This document shows, one piece after another, positions 48,901 to 58,358 of a stretch of 64,000 bases of DNA (the stretch's first letter is position 1; each line of letters starts with the position of its first letter). The notes below the pieces were generated by a model, which saw nothing but the letters and a program-made list of their open reading frames with translations, had not been told where the DNA came from and searched no databases. Made by a program: the position numbers and the translations under genes. This stretch comes from Xestospongia bergquistia (lineage: Eukaryota > Porifera > Demospongiae > Haplosclerida > Petrosiidae): NCBI GenBank assembly GCA_963965975.1, contig OZ014411.1, forward strand, positions 15,776,446-15,840,445, in the 5' to 3' direction.

Positions 48901-51900
48901 AATAAAATTAAAATTATATTACACTATGTCACACTTACCACATTCTAAAATCAGATTATAGAGTTAAGGAAACATCCATATGACAAGTTATTGTACCATA
49001 AACAATAATGAAAGCCAAAAAAATTAAAATAGATAAATGATAACAATGCATTGAATAAAATTAAAATTATATTACATTATGTCAAACATACCGACTATTG
49101 TAATGTTAAAGGAAACATCCAAATTACAAGTTATTGTACCATAAACAATAATGAAAGCCAAAAAAATTAAAATAGATACAATCACAACAATGCATTGAAT
49201 AAAATTAAAATTATATTACATTATGTCAAACCTACCGACTATTGTAATGTTAAAGAAACATCCAGATGACAAGTTATTGTACCATAAACAATAATGAAAG
49301 AAAAAATTAAAATAGATAAATGACAACAATGCATTGAATAAAATTTTAATTATATTACATTATGTCAAACCTACCGACTATTGTAATGTTAAAGAAACAT
49401 CCAGATGACAAGTTATTGTACCATAAACAATAATGAAAGCCAAAAAAATTAAAATAGATAAATGACAACAATGCATTGAATAAAATTAAAATTATATTAC
49501 ATTATGTCAAACCTACCATCTATTGTAATGTTAAAGAAACATCCAGATGACAAGTTATTGTACCATAAACAATAATGAAAGCAAAAAAGATTAAAGTAGA
49601 TACAATCACAACAATGTATTGAATAAAATTAAAATTATATTACATTATGTCAAACCTACCCGCTATGTAATGTTAAAGGAAACATCCAGATCACAAGTTA
49701 TTGTACCATAAACAATAATGAAAGCCAAAAAAGTTAAAATAGATAAATGACAACAATGCATTGAATAAAATTAAAATTATATTACACTATGTCACACTTA
49801 CCACATTCTTAAATCAGATTATAAAGTTAAGGAAACATCCAGATGACAAGTTATTGTACCATTAACAATAATGAAAGCCAAAAAGATTAAAATAGATACA
49901 ATCACAACAATACATTGAATAAAATTAAAATTATATTACTTTATGTCACACCTACCCGCTATGTAATGTTAAAGGAAACATCCAGATGACAAGTTATTGT
50001 ACCATAAACAATAATGAAAGCCAAAAAAATTAAAATAGATAAATGACAACAATGCATTGAATAAAATTAAAATTATATTGCATTATGTCAAACCTACCGG
50101 CTATTGTAATGTTAAAAGAAACATCCAGATCACAAGTTATTGTACCATAAACAATAATGAAAGCAAAAAAGATTAAAATAGATACAATCACAACAATGCA
50201 TTGAATAAAATTAAAATTATATTACATTATGTCACACACCTACCCCCTATTGTAATTTTAATGGGAACATCCAGATGACAAGTTATTGTACCATAAACAA
50301 TAATGAAAGCAAAAAGATGAAAATAGATACAATCACAACAATACATTGAATAAAATTAAAATTATATTACATTATGTCACACTTACCAAATTCTTAAATC
50401 AGATTATAGAGTTAAGGAAACATCCAGATGACAAGTTATTGTACCATAAACAATAATGAAAGCAAAAAAGATTAAAATAAATACAATCACAACAATGCAT
50501 TGAATAAAATTAAAATTATATTACATTATGTCACACCTACCCCCTATTGTAATTTTAATGGGAACATCCAGATGACAAGTTATTGTACCATAAACAATAA
50601 TGAAAGCCAAAATGATTAAAATAGATACAATCACAACAATACATTGAATAAAATTAAAATTATATTACATTATGTCAAACCTACCCCCTATTGTAATGTT
50701 AAAGGAAACATCCAGATGACAAGTTATTGTACCATAAACAATAATGAAAGCAAAAAAGATTAAAATACATACAATCACAACAATGCATTGAATAAAATTA
50801 AAATTATATTACATTATGTCAAACCTACCGGCTATTGTAATGTTAAAGAAACATCCAGATGACAAGTTATTGTACCATAAACAATAATGAAAGCAAAAAA
50901 GATTAAAATAGATACAATCACAACAATGCATTGAATATAATTAAAATTATATCACATTATGTCAAACCTACCAACTATTGTAATGTTAAAGAACACATCC
51001 AGATGAAAAGTTATTGTACCAGTAACAATAATGAAAGCCAAAAAAGATTAAAATAGATACAATGACAACAATGCATTGTAAAAATTAAAATTATATCACA
51101 TTATGTCAAACCTACCAGCTATTGTAATGTTAAAGAAAACATCCAGATGACAAGTTATTGTAACATAAACAATAATGAAAGCAAAAAAGATTAAAATAGA
51201 TACAATCACAACAATCCATTGAATAAAATTAAAATTATATTACTTTATGTCACACCTACCCGCTATTGTAATGTTAAAGGGAACATCCAGATGACAAGTT
51301 ATTGTAGCATAAACAATAATGAAAGCAAAAAAGATTAAAATAGATACAATCACAACAATGCACGAAGTAAAATTAAAATTATATTACATTGTGTCAAACC
51401 TACCAGCTTAATCAATATATCTATCTATCATAATAATAACTTATAAAACAAAAGAATAGAAATGTATCACTTCAATAAAGAAGAGACAAACTCTTTCCTA
51501 TTTATTTGATACTCAATAGGAGATAGGTATATGTAGTCACTATGGCAAACACTTTCCACAATGCTGAATTGTTGAATCTGAATTACCTTAGTAAGAACAT
51601 TGATATCAGCTCCATAGGTGAGTAACACATCAACTATGTCTGTATGTCCCTTATAACTCGCATAATGAAGGGCTGTCCATTTATTCTATTGGAGAAACAA
51701 ACAAACCATCAACTGCCAAATAATAAACACAGTAAAATAATAGTATAAACACACACAAACTCAATAAAATTATTAAGCTAGCACATATCCACTGTTTAGC
51801 CAATACTAGAAAATTATTAACTTAAAAATAATAGTTCAGTTAATGTTCGCAAATTCTTAGTAATTTAGAGTACAAAGGAATTTAATAGTAACTAAAGTGA

Positions 51901-54900
51901 TGGTGTTCTTCATATTCAAACAAATTCAGACTATCTATTTCGTTTATATTTTCTTGAACAATAAATAAAGTGGACTTACTGAATCTGTAGCATTTACATT
52001 AGCCCCTTTTGAGATAGCATCTTTTACTCTAAACAAATCTCCTTCATTAGCAGATTTAATTAAAATGTCATTCTAAGGCAAAAACAAAAACAGTAATTTT
52101 AAATATACTTACAAATATATTATTAGCAACTTGTTGAAGAATTTATTCAATGATAATTAAAGTTACAAACTGATTTAGTAATTAAAGTTTATTTATTGAA
52201 TGTTAAGAGAAGCACATTTGATGTATTGACATTGTTTGACATAAATGTTATAATCTCAGGCTAAAAAACAGGTTTGCATCATTAAATTAATTTGTTTTAC
52301 ATTTGACATATCAAGAACCTGTGACAATAACTTGACAGATATTTCATACAAATGATGTTCCATAATAGATAACTTATACAGTACTGATATTATTAGTATT
52401 ATGTATGTATTTTATAAATTGCAAAAAACCCTGTGAACTGTATACAGTGTCTTAAAACAACAATGACTAAGAAAATAAACACAACACCAATGGTTCAAAA
52501 AACTCAAATGCAAGGATATTAATTCATTAGTCAAATTACTGATAAATGTATAACTTTGAATAGTGGTTTAGCTAGCACCTTTAAATGGTGAGATTTAATT
52601 GGAAAAAGCAATAATATTAATTTTATTGCAATGTATTGTGAAGCTAAGATATCAGTTGGTCTAAGCTATGCACAGGGAGAAATTGTACAGTAAATAAGGT
52701 ATAGTAGTGGACTCTGTCACAGCATTGGTGTACATATTAACTAGGAATGATTAATATTAAGGTAATGGTGATTATAAAAATTTCTAGTAATTACATAGTC
52801 CTAAAGTTGTCAATGTCTTGGCTACAATGATTGGGTCATAAATCAATGTTTTCTATACAGTCATGTCACATTATAGCACTCCTTACTGAACAATAATAGT
52901 ACAGTTAATTTGAGCAAAGCTTATACTTATAACAAATAAAATCAGAAGACAGCAATTTAAAATATACAGTAATTGTCAGCTTAAATTATTATAATCGGCT
53001 ATCTCTAGTATTAACACTACACTACTCTTGTGTCAACTTTTACAAACTACAAGTTTTAATGTGAATTCATGTCTAGTGTACACAAGTAATTTGTGTTTAT
53101 GGATTTGAGGCAACTATTATACTCATTTATGATCAGGTCCCTTCACTGAAAAAAAGCTTATATAGTATTCTCTATTTAATATTATGTGACTGTTTACTAT
53201 AATTATGTTTAAAAGTACTTCAAACATTGTCAACATGATGCTGTCTACAAGAATGTCAACAGTGATTAGAGGCCATGGGCAGTGAATATGGAATACTATT
53301 TGTTACAAAAGGTGGTATTCTAAACCATATGACCCTGATATACAAGGTGACATTTGTAACACTTATATTATGCAAACATTACCCCTTAGCACATGTGCAT
53401 TGTATAGTTAACTATATTCACAGCTAGATACTAGATGCTAAACCTGAAACTGAAACCCAAAACTCTAAGCAGGCAAATGCCACTTGATACACATAGTGCT
53501 TTTTCTCACAGCAACAACAAAAGTTGTGCTGTTGAAACTTTATTGTCCTTTTGTAATAAATTACATTCAATAATATATCATAATAATATGTCATGTGCAA
53601 TAGGTATTCAAGTGCCTCATGTTGTACCGTGGACCCATTGTGCAACCAGTTATGATTTTCTTTGATTATACACTCTTGAGGGTCTTTGTTCTTCTGTCCA
53701 GATTGATCATTGTTATGTGAATACTTACCACAACCAAACAGAATGACAATAGATATAAAGGTTTCTCAGATTGCCAGCTTGCTACACTGAAAGAACTCAT
53801 CTCAACTGCTGTAAAGGAACAATAACAACACAACGACAGTCATCCAGTGGCAAGTTATGCAGTAGGTTGTTTTCTGTAAGATTTAAGTGCCCAGACAGCA
53901 CCCAGTGCTCATATAGGGTAAAACAGTAATGTTCCCAGAGCATTCAAATCTGTTGATGGATCCTAAGAGATTAGTGGCATATAGTGGAATTCTGTAATAG
54001 CTCCTATTGTATTCACTCTTTGTGGTCATTTAAAGAGGTTAACTCACAGTGATATTCACAAAGTGAACATAATTACCTAATGCTTAATCTCACTTTGCAC
54101 AGAAGTTGTTTTTGCGGAAAGTTGCCTGACACAGTTGTGATGGATGGAAAGTGTATAATGATACTTTCCTGCATTAAGCAGCATTAACCATTATATTTGT
54201 ATTCTAACCACACTGTCAGGGATTATTCCATATAAGGAAAATATGCTTAAGTAGCATAAGTACTGTTAAGTACGTGACGGAGCAACGAATATAATTACAA
54301 TCATCAATGATGAGTAAAATGAAAAAACTAAAAAAAGAAAGAAGTTATGTACATCGAGAAACGTTTAAAAGAATTAGACTTGGAGGTTATGGAGGCTTTT
54401 GTCATTAAAGAGGTGGAAAAAGTTGAACAACATATCTTTATTCACCTGTGTTATTAAAACCTCCTTTTGCTATTAAGGCTAATATTATCTGATATTATAA
54501 CATTATCATTATTAATACAATGAACAGTTACTACATCTTTTAGTTGCATGCATGGTTTACAAATCAAGTTTTCATATAAAGAGTGGTGCATTTCTATAAT
54601 CTCCACGGTGATGCCTCAGCTTGTCACGAACACTTCCTCTAGTTATAACTGCACGTCTGGCAATTCAGTGATGATAATTGACCTGAGGTGGCGTGCTTCA
54701 CTTGGCTAAAGAAAGTCTCAACTGCACTACCATTGAGATGTACTGGATATATTGTGTACCCAGGGTGAGCAGAAGTGAAATCAGCACATAAGTTCTTAAA
54801 GCCATAATACATGAGCCGTGTAAGTCCCAGGTTTGCCAGCAGTAACCCTGAAATGTCCCATTTGTTCAGCCACTCGTGGATCCATTGACAGAGTCGGCCG

Positions 54901-57900
54901 CTGTTTTCGTGTAGCAGGGACTTCCGTGTCTTCAGAAGGTCGCTTGGCCATCTTCTTGACTTCTCTTAAATTTATCTATTTAAAGCACACCTAACTAAGA
55001 GATTACAGCCCAAAAGCTATTAAAATGCAAAACACTTTGCAGTTATGTCCATTATATGGACATACATTCTAAGCCTTGATTCGACAACAGTTGGTTAAGG
55101 GAGTTCGACGCTCCTTTGCGTCGCTTCGCGACGCTCATGCGCTCCTGGTACTATCATGGACTATAATAGCTAGACAGTTTGGTATATAAAGAATGTCACT
55201 GTACTTAAAACAAAAAGAAGTAGGAATCTTGGATGACTTCAAGTAATCAGACATCATTACTGGTATGTGTTGACACCAAAAGATCAATAGATGTATCATA
55301 TTATGTTGTACCTTGACCAATGGCTCTCTGGCATATAGATATGTTCATCAGTTATAACATACAGCCCTTTCCATACTTGACATGATATACAATCATAACT
55401 GATTTTCAACTATTTTCTAACACAACCTCGCCTTTTTTCTTAACCTTAAATACATCACTATGAAATCAATACTAGTTCACATATACAAGTCCCAAAATTT
55501 TTGAACCACTATTCAAAATTTTACAAAATGCGTTTTTATTAGTTTGCTTTTAGATGGAAATCATAAAATTGTTCAATAATATGTGGGGTAATTGAAACTA
55601 TAACGATGCCTCTGTCAAAGCTGCACTTCTGCATGTATCTCCAGCTTTATTTTATAAAAGACAAGAGAGTAATCCATGGCATGATGTTTTTAATGCTATA
55701 ACACAATTTTTTAATATGTTCTACTCTTCTTACAAAGAAGACATTCTTAATCATCTATTGAAAGTCACTTGTTTGCTATACATAATGTTTGAATTGAAAA
55801 TGATCAACAGATGTTGTTGTTACAGAGAGTGATGAATCATGCCTCCACTTATTATTACAACTAGTAAATGAACCACCTCAAAAATCTTCAAAATATGGCA
55901 ATGATCTGTATACTTAAACAATAACTGAAAAATAAGAAACACGTAGAGTTTAATTTTACAAAGGAATATTTAGAGAGAAAAATTGGATAAAGTTTGGAAT
56001 AATTATTAACCTCACTGTGCGTGGGCGCATAGCGAGGGTTACTGTAGTCTGTCAGTGTGTCTGTTACCCGGGCAAATGGCTTTGAACTGCTTTAACTCCG
56101 CAAACAAGGTACTGGTAGCCACCAAACTATAGTGGAGGCTAGAAAAACATGTGTACTTCTTAAGAATACTGCCAAAAGGAGCGTTAAAGGAACAAAAAGC
56201 TTTAAAAGTCTGAAAAACCTTTGAAAAAAGCACACCTTTAATCTCAGTGAAGACTCCAGAATTCAATAAAACCTCCTGCATACAGCTTATGACATTTTCC
56301 AACTTTTTAAAATGAGAAATTTGGCCAAAATACTTCTTTGGAAAGTTATGATAGTTTTACTAACTTTTGGCAGTTATCTTTGTCGATACATTGAGCGCAA
56401 ACTAAAAATACTAGTACCATAGCTGTCACTGGAGAGTCACTAACTTTTACTAAGAAGCTGGAAAGTATTGGAGCTTTTGTCAATTAGAGTGCAGTAGACG
56501 CACTAAACGGCTAAGCTTTTTTCCCCATTGATTGAAGAGAAATGCTGAGTCATCAATAATCATCTTGCACATCACGTGAGTTATCTTTTGTCTGTGCATG
56601 TTCACTTGAGGAGAATAAAGAGAGTCTCTGGATAAGACCACAGCGAGTTTAAGCACTGCAGTGCATTTCATTGATTATTGAAATTAGAGGGACTAAATTT
56701 TAGAATAATTACAGTATACTATAATATATAGTAGCTAAACGGATTCTCAATTACACACGAATGTGCATAGAAGACAAGAAAAAAAAGGAAGTGGAATGTC
56801 TGTTCTTGACTTCTGTAGAAGCATGACTCATCTAATTCTTACAGTTTCTTATTATAATATTCATAAAGTGATTGATATTTTGTAAGATTTCTTTTGACAA
56901 CCTTTGATCAAGATTTTGGAGATAAGCAGCAGACTAATTTTGGCCATATCATATTCCATCGGTCACACCAAACTCTCCATTTAACAACAAGGCTATGCAT
57001 ACATAAAGAAAAGCTATAAGAGTGACTGAAGCATACAGTTTACTCTCTTAGAATCAAGCATCAGTAAAATGTATCCAATTTGGTTGGGTTTATGACTTTG
57101 GCTGTGCATTCTTATGTCTGCCCTCAGCTTCCATACCAACTAGGTCATTAATTGGAATTTCCAAATACACAAAGGTATGTTAAAGAAATAGAAAATGGGA
57201 ATTAGAACATTTGTTCTCGGCCTCTGTAGAAGCAAGACTTCTTATTCCTACAGTTTCTTACTATAATATATATGAAGAGATTCATATTTCTAAGAATTCT
57301 TTTAACAAGCCTCGGATCAACATTTTGTGGAAAAGAGATAAGCAGTAGACTAATTATGGTCATATCAAATTTCATACGCATGAGGCACATCAAACTCTCT
57401 CTACTCAACAACAAGGTTATGTATACATACAGAAACGCTATAGTGTCATTGAAGTATACAATATATTTCTATTTACTAACAAATGGTCAATTCAATAAAG
57501 GAGACTAATTCTACACAAAAGATATAATTAGGCATTGAAATGGTTAATAAATTGCTACTAATCCATCTGTTTGTGAGTCAATTTAAAATGGGTTGTGCAA
57601 CAAGGGTTACGAAAATAGTTCACCTTGTGTCCAATTATATGATGGGTGTGTAAAAGAAATAAAAAATGGGAATTGAAATATTTGTTCTCGTCCTCTGTAG
57701 AAGCACAAATCCTCTTATTCTTACAGTTTCTTACTATTATATATATATGAAGAGATTCATATTTTCTAAGAATTTTTTTAACAACCCTCGAATCAACATT
57801 TTGCAGAAAAGAGATAAGCAGTAGACTAATTATGGTCATATCAAATTTCATATTCATGAGGCACATCAAGCTCTTTATTCAACAACAAGTTTATGCATAC

Positions 57901-58358
57901 ATAGAGAAAAGCTCTTAATGTGACTGAAGCATAAAATATATTTCTATTTACTAACAAATTGTCAATTCAATAAAGAAGACTAAATCTACACAAAAAATAT
58001 AATTAGGCATTAAAATGGTTAATAAATTGCTAATAATCCATCTGTTAGAGAGGCATTTTAAAATGGGTTGTGCAACAAGAGTTACAAAAATAGTTCACTT
58101 TGTGTCCAGAGCCCACTAGTGAATGGGTATGTGGTATGAGACAAAAAAACTAGATAGATTAATACTTAGGCTGTAATGAATAAGACATTTATTAATATGA
58201 ATAATAAATAATAGCATGTGGTAATATTATTGGTTATTAGGAACTATTTTAATGTTCATGAAGTGATACATAAACTATCTAACAAAGTAGGCTGAATGTT
58301 CTAAGCCCTTTCATGTTACTTATGACAAAGTAAGATACAGCAATATTGTACTTACCAT
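30328..58358 (-). CDS. Gene 2: ANK-ZU5-UPA-like-death domain protein with C-terminal membrane anchor
   Basis: Complete spliced minus-strand gene. Coding exons in transcript order: 58358-58356 (ATG), 52072-51980, 51685-51587, 45945-45847, 42894-42796, 42029-41931, 41260-41162, 39044-38946, 37946-37848, 37314-37219, 35077-34979, 32693-32595, 32546-32363, 32303-31744, 31670-31539, 31492-31312, 31183-31091, 31004-30693, 30644-30582, 30413-30328. The sum is 2,694 nt, in frame throughout, or 897 residues. Residues 1 to about 420 are ankyrin repeats. A ZU5 domain spans about 425-600 and a UPA-like segment about 610-700. The death domain is at about 755-840, followed by a proline-bearing linker. A hydrophobic helix at 875-894 ends in T-R-K. 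Known families with ZU5, UPA and death domains (UNC5, ankyrin, PIDD) act in adaptor and death-fold signalling. A tail-anchored, cytosol-facing scaffold is inferred. No signal peptide is seen. Confidence 0.82.
30582..30644 (-). CDS. Gene 2 exon: proline-bearing juxtamembrane linker
   Basis: 63 bp, residues 849-870. It contains 'FNSPPPIYQEPIK', a short PPPIY-type motif that could bind WW domains. Borders are CATAG acceptor and AAAG|GTATAA donor. Confidence 0.82.
30693..31004 (-). CDS. Gene 2 exon: death domain
   Basis: 312 bp, phase 1 to 1, residues 745-849. Six-helix death-domain signature: 'DWEIIGVQL' with Trp764, 'LKSIKQNWPHN', 'LLEVLRVWKD', then 'SWRMIITVVEDP' and 'VAEKIFYYLL'. Death domains pair with other death domains in adaptor assemblies. 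The donor is CCTG|GTAAAG. A stop-ridden copy lies at 60,780-61,135. Confidence 0.9.
31091..31183 (-). CDS. Gene 2 exon: Ser/Pro linker
   Basis: 93 bp in phase 1, residues 714-745. It is rich in Ser, Pro, Thr and His and has no secondary-structure signature, so it is likely a flexible hinge between the UPA-like and death domains. A decayed copy exists at about 61,200-61,320. Confidence 0.8.
31312..31492 (-). CDS. Gene 2 exon: UPA-like segment, part 2
   Basis: 181 bp, residues 654-714. It holds a charged stretch 'KVSLKDKKELTDLRL' and a Gln-rich end before the linker to the death domain. Borders are AAG acceptor and ACAA|GTGAGT donor. Confidence 0.8.
31539..31670 (-). CDS. Gene 2 exon: UPA-like segment, part 1
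   Basis: 132 bp, phase 0 to 0, residues 610-653. It holds 'WKRIDTFAFSDPNITEVTI', consistent with the beta-rich segment that follows ZU5 in this superfamily. Assignment to UPA is by position and pattern only. Confidence 0.8.
31744..32303 (-). CDS. Gene 2 exon: ZU5 domain
   Basis: 560 bp, residues 423-609. The pattern 'YGIKLVIPPSSVEEG' is the start of a ZU5 beta-sandwich, the fold shared by ZO-1, UNC5, ankyrins and PIDD. Strands alternate to about residue 565, followed by 'WEVQAVVTKNLGPFIE'. At 558-560 the sequence is D-F-C, near where autoproteolytic ZU5 proteins carry H-F-S. The acceptor is TTTAG and the donor GAG|GTATGC. Confidence 0.88.
32363..32546 (-). CDS. Gene 2 exon: last ankyrin repeats
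   Basis: 184 bp, entered in phase 0 and left in phase 1, residues 362-423. It holds one full repeat ('GNTALHIASKEGHINV') and a C-terminal cap ('GNTPLEECCDERKDEV'), then a basic linker leading into ZU5. Confidence 0.9.
32595..32693 (-). CDS. Gene 2 ankyrin exon
   Basis: 99 bp, phase 0, residues 329-361, 'TALHCSSKEGHSEIV' and 'HADPNICNK'. It is closer to general ankyrin consensus than the A and B classes. Confidence 0.9.
32830..32929 (-). pseudogene. Dead ankyrin exon in a gene 2 intron
   Basis: This is a copy of the exon at 32595-32693 ('ALH..S', then 'PNIC.K'). It is 100 bp instead of 99, with a one-base insertion, an in-frame stop within and a GC instead of GT donor. Skipping it preserves the frame of the flanking exons. 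It is a recent exon duplicate that has decayed. Confidence 0.75.
34075..34700. repeat. Short simple repeats: (TG)n, (CATC)n, (CA)n
   Basis: TG run near 34,080-34,092, CCAT-type repeats near 34,645-34,665 and CA run near 34,671-34,695, all intronic. Confidence 0.7.
34979..35077 (-). CDS. Gene 2 ankyrin exon (class B5)
   Basis: 99 bp, phase 0, residues 296-328, 'GSTPVLLAAEKGHKDIV' and 'GANLDLLNK'. It follows B4 directly, breaking the A-B alternation because of the tandem duplication. Confidence 0.9.
36238..36917. mobile_element. hAT-like MITE with exact 8-bp target duplication
   Basis: The element starts CAGGCCTGG and ends CCTAGGCCTG, giving short inverted termini. TCATATAT flanks it on both sides (36230-36237 and 36918-36925). 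The inside is made of ATTACT/TATTACTA repeats, including about four copies of a roughly 57-bp unit with 'ggctgaattcatagtaatat'. There is no coding potential. An 8-bp duplication and CAGG ends fit hAT. The matching site in the other tandem copy (about 34,630-34,705) is empty. Confidence 0.85.
36280..36510. repeat. Minisatellite of about 57 bp inside the MITE
   Basis: Repeats of 'ctggctgaattcatagtaat' followed by TATTACTATT runs, about four copies. Confidence 0.85.
37219..37314 (-). CDS. Gene 2 ankyrin exon (class B4, degenerate, 96 bp)
   Basis: 96 bp, one codon short, residues 264-295. The reading 'DTSVTLAAEERYQDFFSFL' has lost the conserved G-H turn and ends 'ANLGLVNK'. The splice borders are intact. 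It lies in the second copy of a roughly 2-kb tandem duplication of the neighbouring B exon. It may be a decaying but still spliced repeat. Confidence 0.75.
37848..37946 (-). CDS. Gene 2 ankyrin exon (class A4)
   Basis: 99 bp, phase 0, residues 231-263, 'GWAALHYASYEGHTD'. It is the near-identical partner of gene 1 exon 1368-1466. Confidence 0.9.
38946..39044 (-). CDS. Gene 2 ankyrin exon (class B3)
   Basis: 99 bp, phase 0, residues 198-230, 'GSTAVIIATKKGYKN'. It is nearly the same as gene 1 exon 2451-2549. Confidence 0.9.
39360..41110. repeat. Satellite array 2a: about 11 copies of the 144-bp unit
   Basis: Same unit as array 1 but with 'tgtcaaacctac' and 'acaatgcattg' variants. Some units have a replaced segment 'catacttgtattagattata'. 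The array sits in the A3-to-B3 intron of gene 2. Confidence 0.92.
41162..41260 (-). CDS. Gene 2 ankyrin exon (class A3)
   Basis: 99 bp, phase 0, residues 165-197, 'GRAALHFASYQGDID' and 'GADINVVTM'. It is followed by satellite array 2a. Confidence 0.88.
41931..42029 (-). CDS. Gene 2 ankyrin exon (class B2)
   Basis: 99 bp, phase 0, residues 132-164, 'GSTPVMLAAKNRWKKA'. The helix-turn G-H is replaced by N-R-W, making this a divergent repeat. Confidence 0.86.
42380..42520. repeat. Single decayed satellite unit
   Basis: 'gacacaatcacatgacaag', 'caccaaacatttggaaac' and 'caatgcattgaataag' in order, in the A2-to-B2 intron. Confidence 0.5.
42796..42894 (-). CDS. Gene 2 ankyrin exon (class A2)
   Basis: 99 bp, phase 0, residues 99-131, 'GWTALHYASDQRHID'. 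The canonical G-H turn is changed to R-H. The donor is AAG|GTAATT. Confidence 0.88.
42975..45200 (-). mobile_element. Ty3/gypsy-like LTR retrotransposon relic, domain order PR-IN-RT-RNaseH
   Basis: Minus strand, many stops and shifts. In transcript order: a retropepsin-like segment (about 45,155-44,930, 'RAIGCSGIVVKK', active-site Asp lost), integrase (about 44,540-43,850) with 'CDICLKT', 'AVDIVGQI' and 'VDYVTRYPEA', then 'GLVKKFNDT' where the catalytic Glu is Lys. Next is reverse transcriptase (about 43,660-43,320) with 'KIDLSKGHWQVP' and 'MPSGMMNSAATF', then an RNase H start (about 43,060-42,985). Sequence motifs are gypsy type but integrase precedes RT. No LTRs are found. It lies in the B1-to-A2 intron of gene 2. 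Confidence 0.72.
45384..45419. other. Perfect 16-bp AT-rich hairpin
   Basis: Left arm 45384-45399 (CAACATATAATATTGT), 4-base loop, right arm 45404-45419, no mismatch. It lies just outside the 5' side of the gypsy relic and may be a tiny palindromic element or a recombination scar. Confidence 0.7.
45847..45945 (-). CDS. Gene 2 ankyrin exon (class B1)
   Basis: 99 bp, phase 0, residues 66-98, 'GSTPVLLAAMKGYKD' and 'GANLDIVNA'. The next intron contains the gypsy-like element. Confidence 0.9.
46100..51410. repeat. Satellite array 2b: about 35 copies of the 144-bp unit
   Basis: Occupies the A1-to-B1 intron of gene 2. Units carry 'tgtcaaacctacc' and 'acaatgcattgaataaaatt' and include several short variants ('agataaatgacaacaatg') and chimeric units ('cacattcttaaatcagattat'). 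46,120-46,370 is a copy of 39,310-39,560, so the array edges were themselves duplicated. Confidence 0.93.
51587..51685 (-). CDS. Gene 2 ankyrin exon (class A1)
   Basis: 99 bp, phase 0, residues 33-65, 'KWTALHYASYKGHTD'. The following intron (51586-45946) holds satellite array 2b. Confidence 0.9.
51980..52072 (-). CDS. Gene 2 coding exon 2: N-terminal ankyrin half-repeat
   Basis: 93 bp, phase 0, with 'ANEGDLFRVKDAI' and 'GANVNATDS'. The acceptor is CTTAG and the donor GTAAG. It aligns with 13945-14037. Confidence 0.85.
52073..53304. other. Gene 2 intron 1, proximal part
   Basis: Nearly collinear with 14,038-15,180. No gene. Confidence 0.6.
53305..54565. other. Anonymous sequence in gene 2 intron 1
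   Basis: This segment is absent from gene 1. No clear coding region. It may be the remainder of the transposon whose transposase lies at 54,572-54,965. Confidence 0.35.
54572..54965 (-). pseudogene. DNA transposase C-terminal remnant
   Basis: Minus-strand frame with 'EWLNKWDISGLLLANLGL', then 'LNGSAVETFFSQVKHATSG', and after a frameshift 'RRAVITRGSVRDKLRHHR' to a stop at 54,572. The 'SAVETFFSQ' helix before a conserved C-terminus is typical of eukaryotic DDE transposases. P-element-like or a related family is possible but not settled. GC content is higher than its surroundings. Confidence 0.55.
55118..55134. other. GC-rich hairpin (7-bp stem, 3-base loop)
   Basis: GCGTCGC, TTC, GCGACGC: perfect stem in an otherwise AT-rich region. 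It marks the left junction of the truncated plus-strand gene copy. Confidence 0.7.
55135..55950 (+). pseudogene. Copy b of the unidentified plus-strand gene, 5' truncated
   Basis: Begins at the position matching 58,880 of the other copy ('ggactataatagct'). The frame at about 55,614-55,790 contains 'SPALFYKRQESNPWHDVF' and 'NAITQFF'. A later open piece at about 55,825-55,917 reads 'VTESDESCLHLLLQLV' and ends in TAA. The protein family is not recognised. The first exon is missing and it has no promoter of its own here. Confidence 0.45.
55990..56320. other. Possible dispersed repeat, CpG-bearing
   Basis: Starts 'cctcactgtgcgtgggcgca', followed by a stretch with an 87-codon minus-strand open frame that has no recognisable domain. 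The base composition differs from the flanks. Unclassified. Confidence 0.3.
56321..56776. other. No gene seen
   Basis: Anonymous sequence between the possible dispersed repeat and the tandem upstream repeat. Confidence 0.35.
56777..58140. repeat. Three tandem copies of an upstream block of about 470 bp
   Basis: Copies begin near 56,777, 57,180 and 57,660, each with 'tgttctcg.cctctgtagaag', 'tcttacagtttcttactata', 'agagataagcagtagactaa' and a 3' part 'caaatggtcaattcaataaa'. The first is the most diverged. Gene 1 has one copy (15,541-15,950). Confidence 0.8.
58356..58358 (-). CDS. Gene 2 exon 1: ATG abutting the donor
   Basis: AAACTATG|GTAAGTAC matches gene 1 exon 1. Intron 1 would be 6.3 kb (58355-52073), against 2.1 kb in gene 1; the difference is about 4 kb of transposon relics and duplicated promoter pieces. 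It is inferred from conservation and phase only. Confidence 0.48.

Noticed and set aside
53424-53665. Overlapping frames on both strands as a gene
   Set aside because: Neither shows a domain, splice context or a homologous copy in gene 1.
57202-57869. Similar minus-strand frames in the tandem upstream repeats as a duplicated gene
   Set aside because: Ends differ by indels and stops, the copy at 15,5xx is not open, and no domain is visible. It is kept as a repeat.
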